Source: Phycisphaeraceae bacterium
Lineage (GTDB): Bacteria; Planctomycetota; Phycisphaerae; Phycisphaerales; UBA1924
Length of the DNA stretch: 64,000 bases
Direction: 5' to 3'
Assembly: GCA_019636655.1 (NCBI GenBank)
Contig: JAHBXB010000004.1
Location: 62,001-126,000, forward strand
In this document: piece after piece, positions 6,786 through 17,205 of the stretch
How positions within the stretch are numbered: the stretch's first letter is position 1
Layout of the letters: each line of letters begins with the position of its first letter
Translations under genes and position numbers: made by a program
Notes under the pieces: model-generated
What the model saw: only the letters and a program-made list of their open reading frames with translations
Database searches by the model: none
Told to the model about the DNA's origin: nothing

Positions 6786-8639
6786 ATGGCGGGCAGGTAT
6801 CGAGCATCCGGGCGGGTGAGCGTGTTGGCAGCGGTTGTGACGCCCCTGCTCCTGGGTATCGCCGCGGTCCTGGGCGCGGTGTGCCAGGCGGCGATCATGC
6901 ACAACCCGTGGGGCGTGGCGAACCCGCTGCTCACGGCGATGGCCGCGTTCGCATTGGGGGCCGTGGTTGTGGGATCGAGCCGCGCCGCGAAGGTGCGAAA
7001 CGTATGGGTCGGATTGCTGATCGGCGTGGCGGCCTCGGCGTCGTTCCTGGCCGCTGGGTATTGGGCGGCATACCTCATCGACCCGCTCGGGTCGAACGCA
7101 GGCGTTTCAGTTTGGGGGTATCTTGCGCAGCGTCGCGCCGCGGGGGTGCCGCTGTTCGGCGGAGCATGGCGGGCGAGCGGCGGGTGGCTGTGGACGGCGT
7201 GGATCCTTGAGGGGGTTCTGGTGGTCTGCGCCGGGATGTTCCCCGGCACGGTCGAAGCGGGACGGCCGTTCTGCGAGCGGTGTTGCACCTGGGCGCGCAA
7301 GAGCGCGTGGAAATACGCGGTGCCGAACCCTGGCGCGGCGAGGGTCGCCGCGATGCGGAGCGCGACGGATGTGGGCGACCTGATCGGTCTCCCGGGCGGC
7401 TCGTCCGATGGGGAGCGGCTTGAGTACACCGTCGGGACGTGCCGGTGCGGGAGGATGGCCACACTCGGGGTCGAGCAGGTGACGCCGGGAACGAAGGATC
7501 CGAAGCAGACGACGACGGCCTCGGTCGTGACGGACATGATGGTGAGCAGAGGGGGGCTGGAGCGGCTCTTTGCATGGGCCGAGTCGGGCGATCCGGGGAT
7601 GGCGGCGCGACGGCCCGTGCTCAACGTCAGCGGGTCGGTGGTGGAGCGTCAATCGTTTGACCTGATCCCGAAGCCGGAGGGGGAGGAGTACGTGTCCACG
7701 TGGCGATGGTCCAGCGCCGTGGTGGCGCGGGACTCGACAGCGGACAACGAGTACACCAAGCCGCTGCGGAAGCGGCTTGATGCGGGGGACTTCGCCGCGG
7801 CGGGAGAGGCACTGCGGGCTCAGCGAAGGATCGAGGACCTCGCGTACGTGGCCGAGGCGTGCGCGGATTGGGCGGAGCGTCCGCTGTGGCTTGAGGACTG
7901 GCTGGACGAGACGCCGACGGCGGCCGCGCCGCGGCTGATCCGGGGGATCAACGGGGTGAAGTGGGCGTGGGTCGCGCGGGGGGGCGGGTGGAAGGCAAAG
8001 AACCCGGATCTCTTTATCGCGCGGCTGGACGAGGCCGAGCAGGATCTGCTGGAGGCGACCGAGCGGGCGCCCCGCGACCCGACAGCCTGGGCGTGGCTGG
8101 TGTACGCGGCGATCGGCCTGGGGCATGACCTGGGCGAGGCGCAGCGGCGGCTGGACGCGGCGCACCGGCTCGCTCCGTTCCACCGGCCCGCGCACACGTT
8201 CATGCTCCAGTACCTGTGCGAGAAGTGGTACGGGTCGCACGAATCGATGTTTGCGTTCGCGCGCCGGACGAGCGCCGCGGCCCCGCCGGGGTCGACGGCG
8301 CACGTTGTCGTCGTCGAGGCCCATCTTGAGCGATGGGGATGGTCCTTGCACAAGGAGGGGAGGGCGGCCGCGGCGGGGTATTGGAAAACGCCCGAGGTGC
8401 GCGCGGAGATCGTTCAGGCGAATGATCGCTGCTTCCGGACGGGCGGGTTCAAGGTGACGATGGACACCGCGCGGGCTCGCAACTTCTTTGCGTATGCGCT
8501 GTGGAAGGTTGGGGAGCACCACGGAGCGGCGGAGCACCTGCGGGTGATCGGGACGTCGTCGCCTTGGGGCCCGTGGTCGGCCCCGCTTGGTCTGGGCGGC
8601 GACACGCTGAAGCGGGCCCGGCGGGAATGTGTGGTCTGA
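6786..8639 (+). CDS. Membrane protein with C-terminal TPR-like helical domain
   Basis: A 617-residue protein of unknown role. The start ATG at 6786 follows GAGGAGGC at a good distance; the open frame upstream overlaps the divergent gene and is not used. Four hydrophobic helices lie within the first ~150 residues, with a further one about residues 135-155. A cysteine cluster (FCERCCTW) follows near residue 160. The C-terminal ~350 residues are helical with TPR-like spacing (AEQDLLEATERAPRDPTAWAW, LGEAQRRLDAAHRLAPF). A segment FMLQYLCEKWYGSHESMFAF resembles a motif found in bacterial proteins that report or process neighbouring protein pools, but no function can be assigned. Confidence 0.65.
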   Translation: MAGRYRASGRVSVLAAVVTPLLLGIAAVLGAVCQAAIMHNPWGVANPLLTAMAAFALGAVVVGSSRAAKVRNVWVGLLIGVAASASFLAAGYWAAYLIDPLGSNAGVSVWGYLAQRRAAGVPLFGGAWRASGGWLWTAWILEGVLVVCAGMFPGTVEAGRPFCERCCTWARKSAWKYAVPNPGAARVAAMRSATDVGDLIGLPGGSSDGERLEYTVGTCRCGRMATLGVEQVTPGTKDPKQTTTASVVTDMMVSRGGLERLFAWAESGDPGMAARRPVLNVSGSVVERQSFDLIPKPEGEEYVSTWRWSSAVVARDSTADNEYTKPLRKRLDAGDFAAAGEALRAQRRIEDLAYVAEACADWAERPLWLEDWLDETPTAAAPRLIRGINGVKWAWVARGGGWKAKNPDLFIARLDEAEQDLLEATERAPRDPTAWAWLVYAAIGLGHDLGEAQRRLDAAHRLAPFHRPAHTFMLQYLCEKWYGSHESMFAFARRTSAAAPPGSTAHVVVVEAHLERWGWSLHKEGRAAAAGYWKTPEVRAEIVQANDRCFRTGGFKVTMDTARARNFFAYALWKVGEHHGAAEHLRVIGTSSPWGPWSAPLGLGGDTLKRARRECVV

Positions 8640-8649
8640 AACCGGACAG

Positions 8650-8868
8650 TTACGCGTAGCGGCTCCACGCGTACAGCCCGCCCAGGCACGCCGCGGCTCC
8701 GAGCCAGAGGAGGGCGACCGAGCCGACGAAGTAGGGGAAGACGCACATCACGATGCCGGTGATGAGCGTCTTGATGTTCTCGCTCTTCTTGCCGTGGATG
8801 AACAGGCCGACGCCGATGGTCCCGATGAACAGGCCGGAGAGAAGGACGGCGGGGTTGGTGAGATCCAT
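8650..8868 (-). CDS. Small membrane protein
   Basis: A 72-residue hydrophobic protein with two to three membrane helices (LLSGLFIGTIGVGLFI, TGIVMCVFPYFVGSVALLW, and a short last one) separated by a HGKKSENIKT loop. The ATG at 8868 is preferred over an ATG eight codons earlier because GAGGTG lies just upstream of it. It converges with the 6786-8639 gene, with 10 bases between stops. No homologous family is recognised; a short integral protein of this shape may be a structural or accessory component. Confidence 0.55.
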   Translation of the reverse strand: MDLTNPAVLLSGLFIGTIGVGLFIHGKKSENIKTLITGIVMCVFPYFVGSVALLWLGAAACLGGLYAWSRYA

Positions 8869-8995
8869 GGGTGCACCTCGATACGGGTGCATCGGCGGAT
8901 GAGGGGCGCGGGGAAAGGAGCCCGAGGGGGATCGGGGTTATGGGCGGGTAGAGGTGAGGGCGGTGAGGTTGAGGGGAAGGACAGGGGGCGGGGGG

Positions 8996-11077
<2,082 letters not shown>

Positions 11078-11415
11078 GTGTGTGGGGAGCTCCGGGGGAG
11101 CGAAGTCGGCGGGAGAAGGATCGCTCGTTCTCCCCGCGGGGTGCGGTCGTGGCAGCCGGCGGCGGTCCGGGGCGTCCAGTGGGCCCAACGAGGTACGCGG
11201 CCGAGTGTCGCTCGGGGCGTGCGCCCGCCATGGATCGGACCAGAGTGCGGGCCGGTGCGCCCTCGCCCGCGCGGTCGGGCGTGAGGATAGCCATCACGCC
11301 CACATGACGATACCGCGATTCTGGGTCGGGACAAGGGGCGGGCGGGGCGAGCCGAGTTTTCGGGCGACGATCAGCGAGCGGTTGGACTCCGAAAACGTCG
11401 GCGGGCGACGCGCGA
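11078..11415. other. Intergenic region between speA and the FUSC gene
   Basis: This 338-base gap is the longest stretch without a gene. Both flanking genes are on the minus strand, so it contains the speA promoter and the end of the FUSC transcript. The only structure seen is a GTTTTCGG / CCGAAAAC pair at 11356-11363 and 11389-11396 with a 25-base loop, a weak terminator candidate. No convincing promoter boxes, riboswitch or ORF was found. Confidence 0.4.
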
Positions 11416-11952
11416 TCAGACGCGGGTTTGGCGCTGGTCCATGGACCGTGGCAACGGGATCGGCAACATGGCGACAACGAGCCCGATGAACACGCCCGCG
11501 AGAATCTCCAGGCAGCGCAAGGCGCCCACGAGCAGCGAGTGGTCGTGCCGGCTGAAGTAGAAAACGATCACAGCGGTGACCGCGGCGAGGGGCATCGGCT
11601 CGCGGAGCCGTCGGATCCACCAGCACGCGAGGATGGTAAACAGGACGCAGGCGGCGACGGTGACTGGGTTGTACGGCAGGAGGGCGGCCATGAGGCTTCC
11701 CGTGGCGGCCCCGACCAGGGTACCGATCACGCGCGAGACGGCCTTGCCGCGGGTCCCCGAGAGGTCGGGCTGGAGGACGATGACGGCGGTGATGGTCATC
11801 CAGAAGGCGTGCTGGACGTCGAACAGGTCGGCGATGACGACCGTGATCCCCGCGGCGAGGGCGACGCGGGCGGCGTAGGAGGCGCCGAGCCAGGAATCGG
11901 AGCGGGGGAGCGGGGCTGGTGCTGGCGATCCGGGGTGGCCGTCGTGCCCCAT
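11416..11952 (-). CDS. FUSC family membrane protein (fusaric acid resistance / aromatic acid exporter-like)
   Basis: A 178-residue integral membrane protein. It has the FUSC-type core: an amphipathic start ARVALAAGITVV, then AFWMTITAVIVLQPDLSGT, and several further helices ending near MLPIPLPRS. The LQPDLSGTRGKAVSRVIGT stretch is the most diagnostic. Full-length FUSC exporters are 350-700 residues with two such halves; this is a single half, so it may work as an oligomer. It sits 15 bases downstream of the phenylalanine hydroxylase gene on the same strand, so a link to aromatic compounds is plausible (inference). Confidence 0.7.
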   Translation of the reverse strand: MGHDGHPGSPAPAPLPRSDSWLGASYAARVALAAGITVVIADLFDVQHAFWMTITAVIVLQPDLSGTRGKAVSRVIGTLVGAATGSLMAALLPYNPVTVAACVLFTILACWWIRRLREPMPLAAVTAVIVFYFSRHDHSLLVGALRCLEILAGVFIGLVVAMLPIPLPRSMDQRQTRV

Positions 11953-11967
11953 GGTCAGGTGCCGCAG

Positions 11968-12939
11968 CTAGCGAGAAGAATGGCCGACGGCTACTCGTTC
12001 GCCGATCACCTTCTCGGCGTACCGGTTCATCGCATCCCGGAGTTGCTCGAAGGACTCCAGGACGTAGTAGATCGGCTGGAAGTGATGGATCTCGAAGTCG
12101 GTCTCACAGATCCGTTCGAGGTCGAAGGGGCGCCACTCGGCGACGGCGCGCTCTTCGCAGTCCGGTGCCGGGCGTCCGGCGGTCTCCCAGTCGCCCCGGA
12201 GGGCGTAGGCGCTCTCGCCGTGGGAGGAGACCAGGCCGGAGCCGTAGATCTTGACCTTGCCGTCTTCCTTGATGAGGCCGAACTCGACGGTGAACCAGAA
12301 GAGGCGGCCGAGTCGTTTGACGTGTTCCTCGTCCTCGCAGAGGAGGGCGGCCTTGCCGTACGTCTGGAGGAAGTCGGCGAAGACGCGGAGGGTGTGGAGG
12401 GGGACGTGCCCGAAGACGTCGTGGAAGATGTCGGGCTCGGGGAGGTAGTCCATGACCTCGCGGGGGCGGATCAGGACGGTGGTGGGGAACTGGCGGTTGG
12501 CGAGGCAGGCGAAGAACGCCTTGGCGGGGAGGTACCCGGGCACGCCGTAGGAGGCCCAGTCGCTCTGCGCCTTGAGGAACCGGTTGATGCCGTCCAGCCG
12601 CGTGCCCTTCTTGAGGACGGTGCCGCCGGCAACGGTGAGGTCGCGGTCGAGGTCGAGATCGTCGAGTAGCGGGAGGCGGTCGCGGGTGAGCCGGAGGATC
12701 TTCATCCCCTCGATGAACTGGCTGGAGACCTGCTGCTCGAGCACGGTCCAGCGACGATCGAAGAGGTCCCGCCAGACGTCGTGATTCTCGGGGGTGTAGC
12801 GGTCGTAGTGCTGGGTGATGTAGAAGGACTCGGCGTCGATCTCCGCGGCGGGCAGGTTCGGGGCATTGTCGGCGTTGGCCTGGGCCTGTCGGGCCTCCTC
12901 GCCGTCGATGATGTTGTTGTAGTTGATGTCCTGCCGCAT
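11968..12939 (-). CDS. phhA: Phenylalanine 4-monooxygenase
   Basis: A 323-residue member of the biopterin-dependent aromatic amino acid hydroxylases, which convert phenylalanine to tyrosine with Fe(II), tetrahydropterin and oxygen. The iron ligands are visible: His173 and His178 in HDVFGHVPL and Glu219 in WFTVEFGLI. Other family landmarks are PATTVL-like FPTTVLIRP, YLPEPD and the YGSGLVSSHGES loop. Bacterial enzymes lack the regulatory ACT domain, as here. GAGGAGG precedes the start ATG at 12939. It is followed at 15 bases by the FUSC membrane gene. Confidence 0.95.
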   Translation of the reverse strand: MRQDINYNNIIDGEEARQAQANADNAPNLPAAEIDAESFYITQHYDRYTPENHDVWRDLFDRRWTVLEQQVSSQFIEGMKILRLTRDRLPLLDDLDLDRDLTVAGGTVLKKGTRLDGINRFLKAQSDWASYGVPGYLPAKAFFACLANRQFPTTVLIRPREVMDYLPEPDIFHDVFGHVPLHTLRVFADFLQTYGKAALLCEDEEHVKRLGRLFWFTVEFGLIKEDGKVKIYGSGLVSSHGESAYALRGDWETAGRPAPDCEERAVAEWRPFDLERICETDFEIHHFQPIYYVLESFEQLRDAMNRYAEKVIGERVAVGHSSR

Positions 12940-13042
12940 GGTGGCCTCCTCGAGACGGACGACTCGCCACCTTTATATTACGGCGCGGCGGCGGGAGGCC
13001 CACCCCGACAAGCGCGCCAGGGTCGAGTCAGATTGGCGTTCG

Positions 13043-14017
13043 TTAGGATTTTACCTGATTCGGGGGGTTCTGGCCGGCAAGGATGGCGCGGGCGTTGGCC
13101 GAGACCATCTCGGTCATGACCTCGCGCCAGCGGAGTTCGGCGCTGCCGATGTGCGGGGCGAAGACGGCGTTGTCCAGTGTCAGCAGACCGGGGTGGACTT
13201 TGGGCTCGTGCTCGAAGACATCGAGGCCGGCGCCCCAGAGGCGGTTGGCCGCGAGCGCCGCGGCGAGAGCCGCCTCGTCGACGATCGGGCCTCGGGCGGT
13301 GTTGATCAGGATCGCCTTTGGCTTCATGAGCGCGAGGCGCCGAGCGTCGATGAGGTGGCGGGTCTGTTCGGTGAGCGGGGTGTGGATGCTGACGACGTCG
13401 GCGAGCGCGAGGCCCTCGTCGAGCTCGACGCGGCGGGCGGCGAGGGGAGCGATCTCGAACTCGACGTTGCGGCTGCGGGAGGCGTAGACGATGCGCATCC
13501 CGAAGGCCAGGGCGCGGAGCGCGACGGCCCGGCCGATGCGGCCGGCGCCCACGATGAGCATCGTCTGCCCGGTCAGGTGCATGCCGAGGAACTCGGTGAT
13601 GCCGAGCGGGCCGCGGCGTTCGAACTGCCCGGAGCGGACGAAGCGGTCGGCCTCGGCGAGGCGTCGCGCGGTGGCAAGCAGGAGGGCCCAGGCCATGTTG
13701 GCGGTGCCCTCGGTGACGGCGTCGGGGGTGTTCGTCACGGTGACGCCGCGGCGGGCGCACTCGGCGACGTCGATCCGGTCGTAGCCCACGGCGAAGTTGC
13801 AGACGCCCTTGAGTTGCTGCCCCGCGGCGTCGAGGAGTTCTGCGTTCACGAGGTCGTGGAACATCGAGACGATGACAGTGGCGCCGCGGACGAGCGTGAG
13901 CAGGTCGGCCCGGGAGAGCTGCTCGGGCGGGCCGAAGCGGACCTCGGCACCGGGCACGCTGATCGTGCCCGGGACCTGGCGGGTAACGACGACGAGCGGG
14001 GTGGTCGGCATGGGCAT
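13043..14017 (-). CDS. D-2-hydroxyacid dehydrogenase (glyoxylate/hydroxypyruvate reductase type)
   Basis: A 324-residue NAD(P)-dependent dehydrogenase with a typical two-domain layout. GAGRIG (157-162) is the nucleotide-binding turn. The catalytic residues are Arg242 (NTARGPIVDE), Glu271 (FEHEP) and His289 (PHIGSA). The N-terminal NFAVGYDRIDV and TPDAVTEGTANMAWALLLA segments fit the glyoxylate/hydroxypyruvate reductase subgroup. The substrate is probably glyoxylate or hydroxypyruvate, but a different 2-hydroxy acid is possible. It follows the amidohydrolase gene on the same strand by 6 bases, and both may belong to one transcript. Confidence 0.9.
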   Translation of the reverse strand: MPMPTTPLVVVTRQVPGTISVPGAEVRFGPPEQLSRADLLTLVRGATVIVSMFHDLVNAELLDAAGQQLKGVCNFAVGYDRIDVAECARRGVTVTNTPDAVTEGTANMAWALLLATARRLAEADRFVRSGQFERRGPLGITEFLGMHLTGQTMLIVGAGRIGRAVALRALAFGMRIVYASRSRNVEFEIAPLAARRVELDEGLALADVVSIHTPLTEQTRHLIDARRLALMKPKAILINTARGPIVDEAALAAALAANRLWGAGLDVFEHEPKVHPGLLTLDNAVFAPHIGSAELRWREVMTEMVSANARAILAGQNPPNQVKS

Positions 14018-14023
14018 CTCGCT

Positions 14024-15304
14024 CTAACTCGCTCGGTGGAAGGCCGCCCAGGCGAGCGGCTCGGGGATGTGCTGGTGCGGCGCGATCGCGGGCGCCGGTG
14101 AATCGGGGCGGGCGCGGCGGACAGCGGCGTAGACGCTGTCGCCGGGGTCGGGCCTGACGATAGGGACGTCCGAGCCGAACCAGAGCAGATCGCCGGGGCG
14201 GCAGCCCGCGGCGACGAGGTCGTGCAGGGGCAGCACGCGATCGAGACGGTGGGGGACGTAGCGGGTGAGGGCCTCGATATCGGCGAGCAGGTGGCAGGGC
14301 TGAACGCTGCACACGACCCCGAGCCTGGCGAATCGAGGGACGTCGGCCTCGTCGATGAGTTCGCAGTGTTCGATTCGGAGCACGCGTTCCGATTGCCGCG
14401 GAGCGGTATCCGCCTCGAAGGCATCGAGCACCATGCGGACCGCGGCGTCGCCGATCGCGTGCACGGAGAGGCCGATGCCGAGCCCGGCGGTTCGGCGAAC
14501 GGCGGCGGCGAGGTCCGCGGGGGTGACCATGGCCTTGCCGCGGGGGAGGTCGGCGAGGGCATCGCGATACGGGTGGAGCATGAGGGCGGTGCGGCTGTTG
14601 AGCGTGCCATCGGCGAAGACCTTGGCGCCGGCGAGACGGATGCGGGCCGACTCCCACTCGTGGCGTCGTGCCGCGGCGGAGTCGATCTCGGCGACCGGCG
14701 GGTAGAGCCAGACGCTTGCAGGCAGGTCGCCGGTGCGCTGCAGGTCGGCCAGGATCGGGCCGAGCCACGCCTGGCTGTGCATGTCGTGGACTTCCGAGAA
14801 GCCCATGGCCGCGAGGCGCTGCAGCGCGATACGGACGTGGCAGGCACGCTCGAGAGGTGTCGGCTCCGGCGCGGCGTACCAGGCCGCGTAGGCGGCGTGC
14901 TCCAGGAGTAGGCCGGTTGCATGCCCGTCAGCATCAACGCAAACGACGCCGCTGGGGGGAATGGGCACGCCGGGCACTAGGCCCGCCGCGGCGATCGCGG
15001 CGGAGTTGGCCAGGGCGGCGTGGTGATCAAACGACATGACGACGCACGGATGATCGCCCGAGGCGGCATCGAGTTCCGGCAGGGTGGGCCAGCGGGCAGA
15101 CTTCCAGCCCTCGATCCTCGCTCCGTGCATCCGGATCCACGCGGGAGAGTGCGAGGAGTGGGCCGAGAGACGGGATCGCTCGCGGGCGATCAGGTCGAGG
15201 CATTCGTCGACATCGGTGCAGCCGGAGAGGTCGGTCAGTTCGAGCGACTGGCCGTAGGCGGCGATGTGGGCGTGGGCCTCGACCATGTTCGACGGCGCGG
15301 TCAC
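14024..15304 (-). CDS. Amidohydrolase (YtcJ/Amidohydrolase_3-like), lacking the beta-sandwich domain
   Basis: A 426-residue member of the amidohydrolase superfamily. The metal-binding HAH motif occurs almost at the start (residues 9-14, VEAHAHI), and later conserved histidines appear in FDHHAALANSAA, VHDMHSQ, VHAIGDAA and EHCELIDE. GSDVPI carries the last metal-binding aspartate. Family members usually begin with about 50-60 residues of beta-sandwich and end with its return strands; both are absent here. The start is GTG at 15304, overlapping the upstream stop by 4 bases (GTGA); an internal ATG six codons later is also possible. Substrate unknown. Confidence 0.8.
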   Translation of the reverse strand: MTAPSNMVEAHAHIAAYGQSLELTDLSGCTDVDECLDLIARERSRLSAHSSHSPAWIRMHGARIEGWKSARWPTLPELDAASGDHPCVVMSFDHHAALANSAAIAAAGLVPGVPIPPSGVVCVDADGHATGLLLEHAAYAAWYAAPEPTPLERACHVRIALQRLAAMGFSEVHDMHSQAWLGPILADLQRTGDLPASVWLYPPVAEIDSAAARRHEWESARIRLAGAKVFADGTLNSRTALMLHPYRDALADLPRGKAMVTPADLAAAVRRTAGLGIGLSVHAIGDAAVRMVLDAFEADTAPRQSERVLRIEHCELIDEADVPRFARLGVVCSVQPCHLLADIEALTRYVPHRLDRVLPLHDLVAAGCRPGDLLWFGSDVPIVRPDPGDSVYAAVRRARPDSPAPAIAPHQHIPEPLAWAAFHRAS

Positions 15305-15930
15305 GGGGTGCTCCCGAGCGTCGAGGCGATGCGGGTGTGCGCCTGATCCGGGGTCGTCGCGGGCGAGTCGAACTCGAGGCGCACAACTCCGAAGCGGGCT
15401 CGGACATCGATACCCATGGGATCGACGCCCACGGCGACCGGGTCGGGCACATCGATGCCGGCAGCACGCCGGCAGGCGGTACGGAGGGAGGAGGGATCGG
15501 CGTTGATCCCGCGGAGCAGGTCTCGCTCGTGGGCGTGCAGTGGGCTTGGCCGCGTGAGGTCCTCGCCATCGAAGACGTCGGTGCGGGACTTGGCGCCCAG
15601 GATGCGGCCCGCGGCCCAGCCCTTGAGGGTGGTGTGGCCGTGGTAGATCAGCCAGCGGTCGCAGCTCTCTGCGGCGGGGCCGGAGCGGGGGTCGATGGGG
15701 TCGAGCTGGAGCATGACGGCCAGGGCGCCGTCGCTTTCATCGGGTATAGAGAGGATGTGGTCGGTGGCGTGCAGGGCGACGGGCTCGCAGGCCAGGATGA
15801 GGGCCCCGGAGCGTCCGCAGACGACATAGCGGACCGGTGCGGCGTGGCCATCGAAGATCAGGACCCCCTCGTGGTGGCGGCGGATCTCCCGGATGGCGTC
15901 GTCGGCCCGGCCCGTGGTGTCTTCGGACAT
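15301..15930 (-). CDS. Possible FMN-binding split-barrel protein with DUF2470-like end
   Basis: A 209-residue protein starting at MSEDTTGRADDA (the upstream open frame is Pro/Gly-rich and not preferred). The arrangement HHEGVLIFDGHAAPVRYVV, ILACEPVAL, a central SIPDESDGALAVMLQLDP, and a C-terminal GVDPMGIDVRARFGVVRLEF resembles pyridoxamine-phosphate-oxidase-like split barrels with a DUF2470-type tail, as in haem-utilisation proteins. The match is weak and read by eye. The stop overlaps the start of the amidohydrolase gene, so the two are coupled in translation. The predicted cofactor and substrate are unproven. Confidence 0.4.
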   Translation of the reverse strand: MSEDTTGRADDAIREIRRHHEGVLIFDGHAAPVRYVVCGRSGALILACEPVALHATDHILSIPDESDGALAVMLQLDPIDPRSGPAAESCDRWLIYHGHTTLKGWAAGRILGAKSRTDVFDGEDLTRPSPLHAHERDLLRGINADPSSLRTACRRAAGIDVPDPVAVGVDPMGIDVRARFGVVRLEFDSPATTPDQAHTRIASTLGSTP

Positions 15931-16004
15931 GAGCGATTGTGTGCCGCCGGGTGGGAGATCTCCACGCGGGGGCGATCCGCCGGGGTTGAGGGGTCCAAAA
16001 CGAC

Positions 16005-16035
16005 CACGGGACCGGCCCAAGGGGCCGGTCCCGTG
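16005..16035 (-). terminator. Rho-independent terminator downstream of the Lys/Ala peptide gene
   Basis: A perfect 14-base inverted repeat (CACGGGACCGGCCC and its complement around a short AAG loop) is followed on the minus strand by GTCGTTTT. It is positioned to end transcription of the minus-strand gene at 16173-16238. It also separates that gene from the split-barrel gene that starts at 15930. Confidence 0.8.
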
Positions 16036-16172
16036 AATTCGGTGGCGCTCGAACGCGGCCCCAGTCTCTCTCGCGGGCCGCTTACAGATGACTCTCTTCT
16101 CTCATCCGAGACGTTGGTCGCACCGGTCAGAGCCGGTGCAGGGTGGCCCGGCCGTGAAGGCCGAGCAGGCAG

Positions 16173-16238
16173 TTACTTCTTCTTGGCCTTCTTCTTGGCG
16201 GCCTTCTTCTTGGCCTTCTTCTTTGCTTTCTTTGCCAT
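16173..16238 (-). CDS. 21-residue lysine/alanine-rich basic peptide
   Basis: A tiny protein of 21 residues made of one methionine plus only lysine and alanine, arranged in AKKKAKKKAAKKKAKKK style. The start ATG at 16238 is preceded by AGGAGA at a 6-base spacing on the minus strand, and a strong terminator lies at 16005-16035, so it looks like a free-standing gene. The composition equals that of the C-terminal tails of histone H1-like bacterial nucleoid proteins (for example AlgP or Hc1-type tails), which bind DNA by charge. A longer frame to 16379 also exists, but it is of non-basic composition and has no ribosome site. Role in nucleoid organisation is inferred. Confidence 0.55.
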   Translation of the reverse strand: MAKKAKKKAKKKAAKKKAKKK

Positions 16239-16246
16239 GTCGATTC
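16239..16246 (-). promoter_or_regulatory. Ribosome binding site deciding the start of the Lys/Ala peptide
   Basis: On the minus strand an AGGAGA-type Shine-Dalgarno lies 6 bases before the ATG at 16238. Since the peptide is too short for codon statistics, this site and the downstream terminator are the main evidence that it is translated. Confidence 0.5.
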
Positions 16247-16394
16247 TCCTGGAAGATGCTGACTTCACTGGTTCGAGCCGAACGGTGCCGGGCGCCACAC
16301 GCTGGCGCCGCTCAACTCTGCTCAACGTGTATCGGGCTCCATTACCCGCCCACTTGAGCGAACAGCGTCCAACATACACTCAGTGTGAACTGGA

Positions 16395-17165
16395 ATGCAA
16401 ACGATGCAACCCCACAAGACCACCATCATCGTCAACGGCGCCACGGGTCGAACGGGCGCGCGTGTGTGCGAACTCGCGCGGCGCGATGATCGCTTCGAAC
16501 TCGTCGCGGCGCTCACGCACGAGGGCTCGTCGCGACTCGGCGAAGCCGTTCCATGCGCCATACCCACGCAAAAACACCTCGAAGTACGGGCGAACACACG
16601 CGATCACGCCGAGGTCGTCATTGACTTCTCGACCGACAGCGGCGCGCGATCCGCGCTGCGATTGGCGCTTGATCGAGGCGCGGGGCTGTTGGTTGCGACT
16701 ACCGCGCTGTCCGAGACGACGCGCGGAGAGCTCCACGACGGTGGAAAAAAAATTCCGATCATTCTCGCCGCGAACACCTCGCTTGGTGTCGCGGCGGTTG
16801 CGGATGCGGTCGCGAGATTGTCGCGGGCGCTCGGCGGCGAGTTCGCCGCGTCGATCGTGGAGGCCCATCACATCCGCAAAAAAGACGCTCCTTCAGGCAC
16901 TGCGCTGCGGCTTGCGAGCGCCGTGCGCTCGGGCGGCGCCGCGATGCACGAGTCGCAGGTGCTCTCGATCCGCGCCGGGGACATCGTCGGCGAGCACATG
17001 GTGCGATTCACCGGCAGCGCTGAGGAGATCATCGTGGAGCATCGGGCCATGTCGCGCGATGTGTTCGCGGCGGGCGCGCTGCGTGCGGCGCTGTGGCTGC
17101 GCGGTCGAGCGCCGGGGTGGTACACCATGGAGGATGTACTCGGTTTCGCGGAGACTGGGCGATGA
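16395..17165 (+). CDS. dapB: 4-hydroxy-tetrahydrodipicolinate reductase
   Basis: A 256-residue DapB, the NAD(P)H-dependent step of the diaminopimelate/lysine pathway. The nucleotide-binding turn NGATGRTG is at 14-21, and the active-site stretch EAHHIRKKDAPSGTA at 156-170 carries the catalytic histidine and the lysine. VVIDFST and AANTSLGV are also family landmarks. This gene supplies meso-DAP for the murE ligase encoded at 28667. It begins about 160 bases from the divergent Lys/Ala peptide gene, so both may be controlled from the same intergenic region. It contains an A8 run (around 16744-16752) within an otherwise GC-rich frame. Confidence 0.95.
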   Translation: MQTMQPHKTTIIVNGATGRTGARVCELARRDDRFELVAALTHEGSSRLGEAVPCAIPTQKHLEVRANTRDHAEVVIDFSTDSGARSALRLALDRGAGLLVATTALSETTRGELHDGGKKIPIILAANTSLGVAAVADAVARLSRALGGEFAASIVEAHHIRKKDAPSGTALRLASAVRSGGAAMHESQVLSIRAGDIVGEHMVRFTGSAEEIIVEHRAMSRDVFAAGALRAALWLRGRAPGWYTMEDVLGFAETGR

Positions 17166-17205
17166 TCGCAGCATGAAGCGAACATGATCGCGTAAGTTGT
17201 GGTCA

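Noticed and set aside
12104-13003. Arg/Pro-rich minus-strand frame overlapping phhA
   Set aside because: Shifted shadow of the phenylalanine hydroxylase gene with extreme composition.
16239-16379. Longer 68-residue version of the Lys/Ala peptide
   Set aside because: The added part has ordinary composition and no ribosome site, whereas AGGAGA lies directly before the 16238 ATG.
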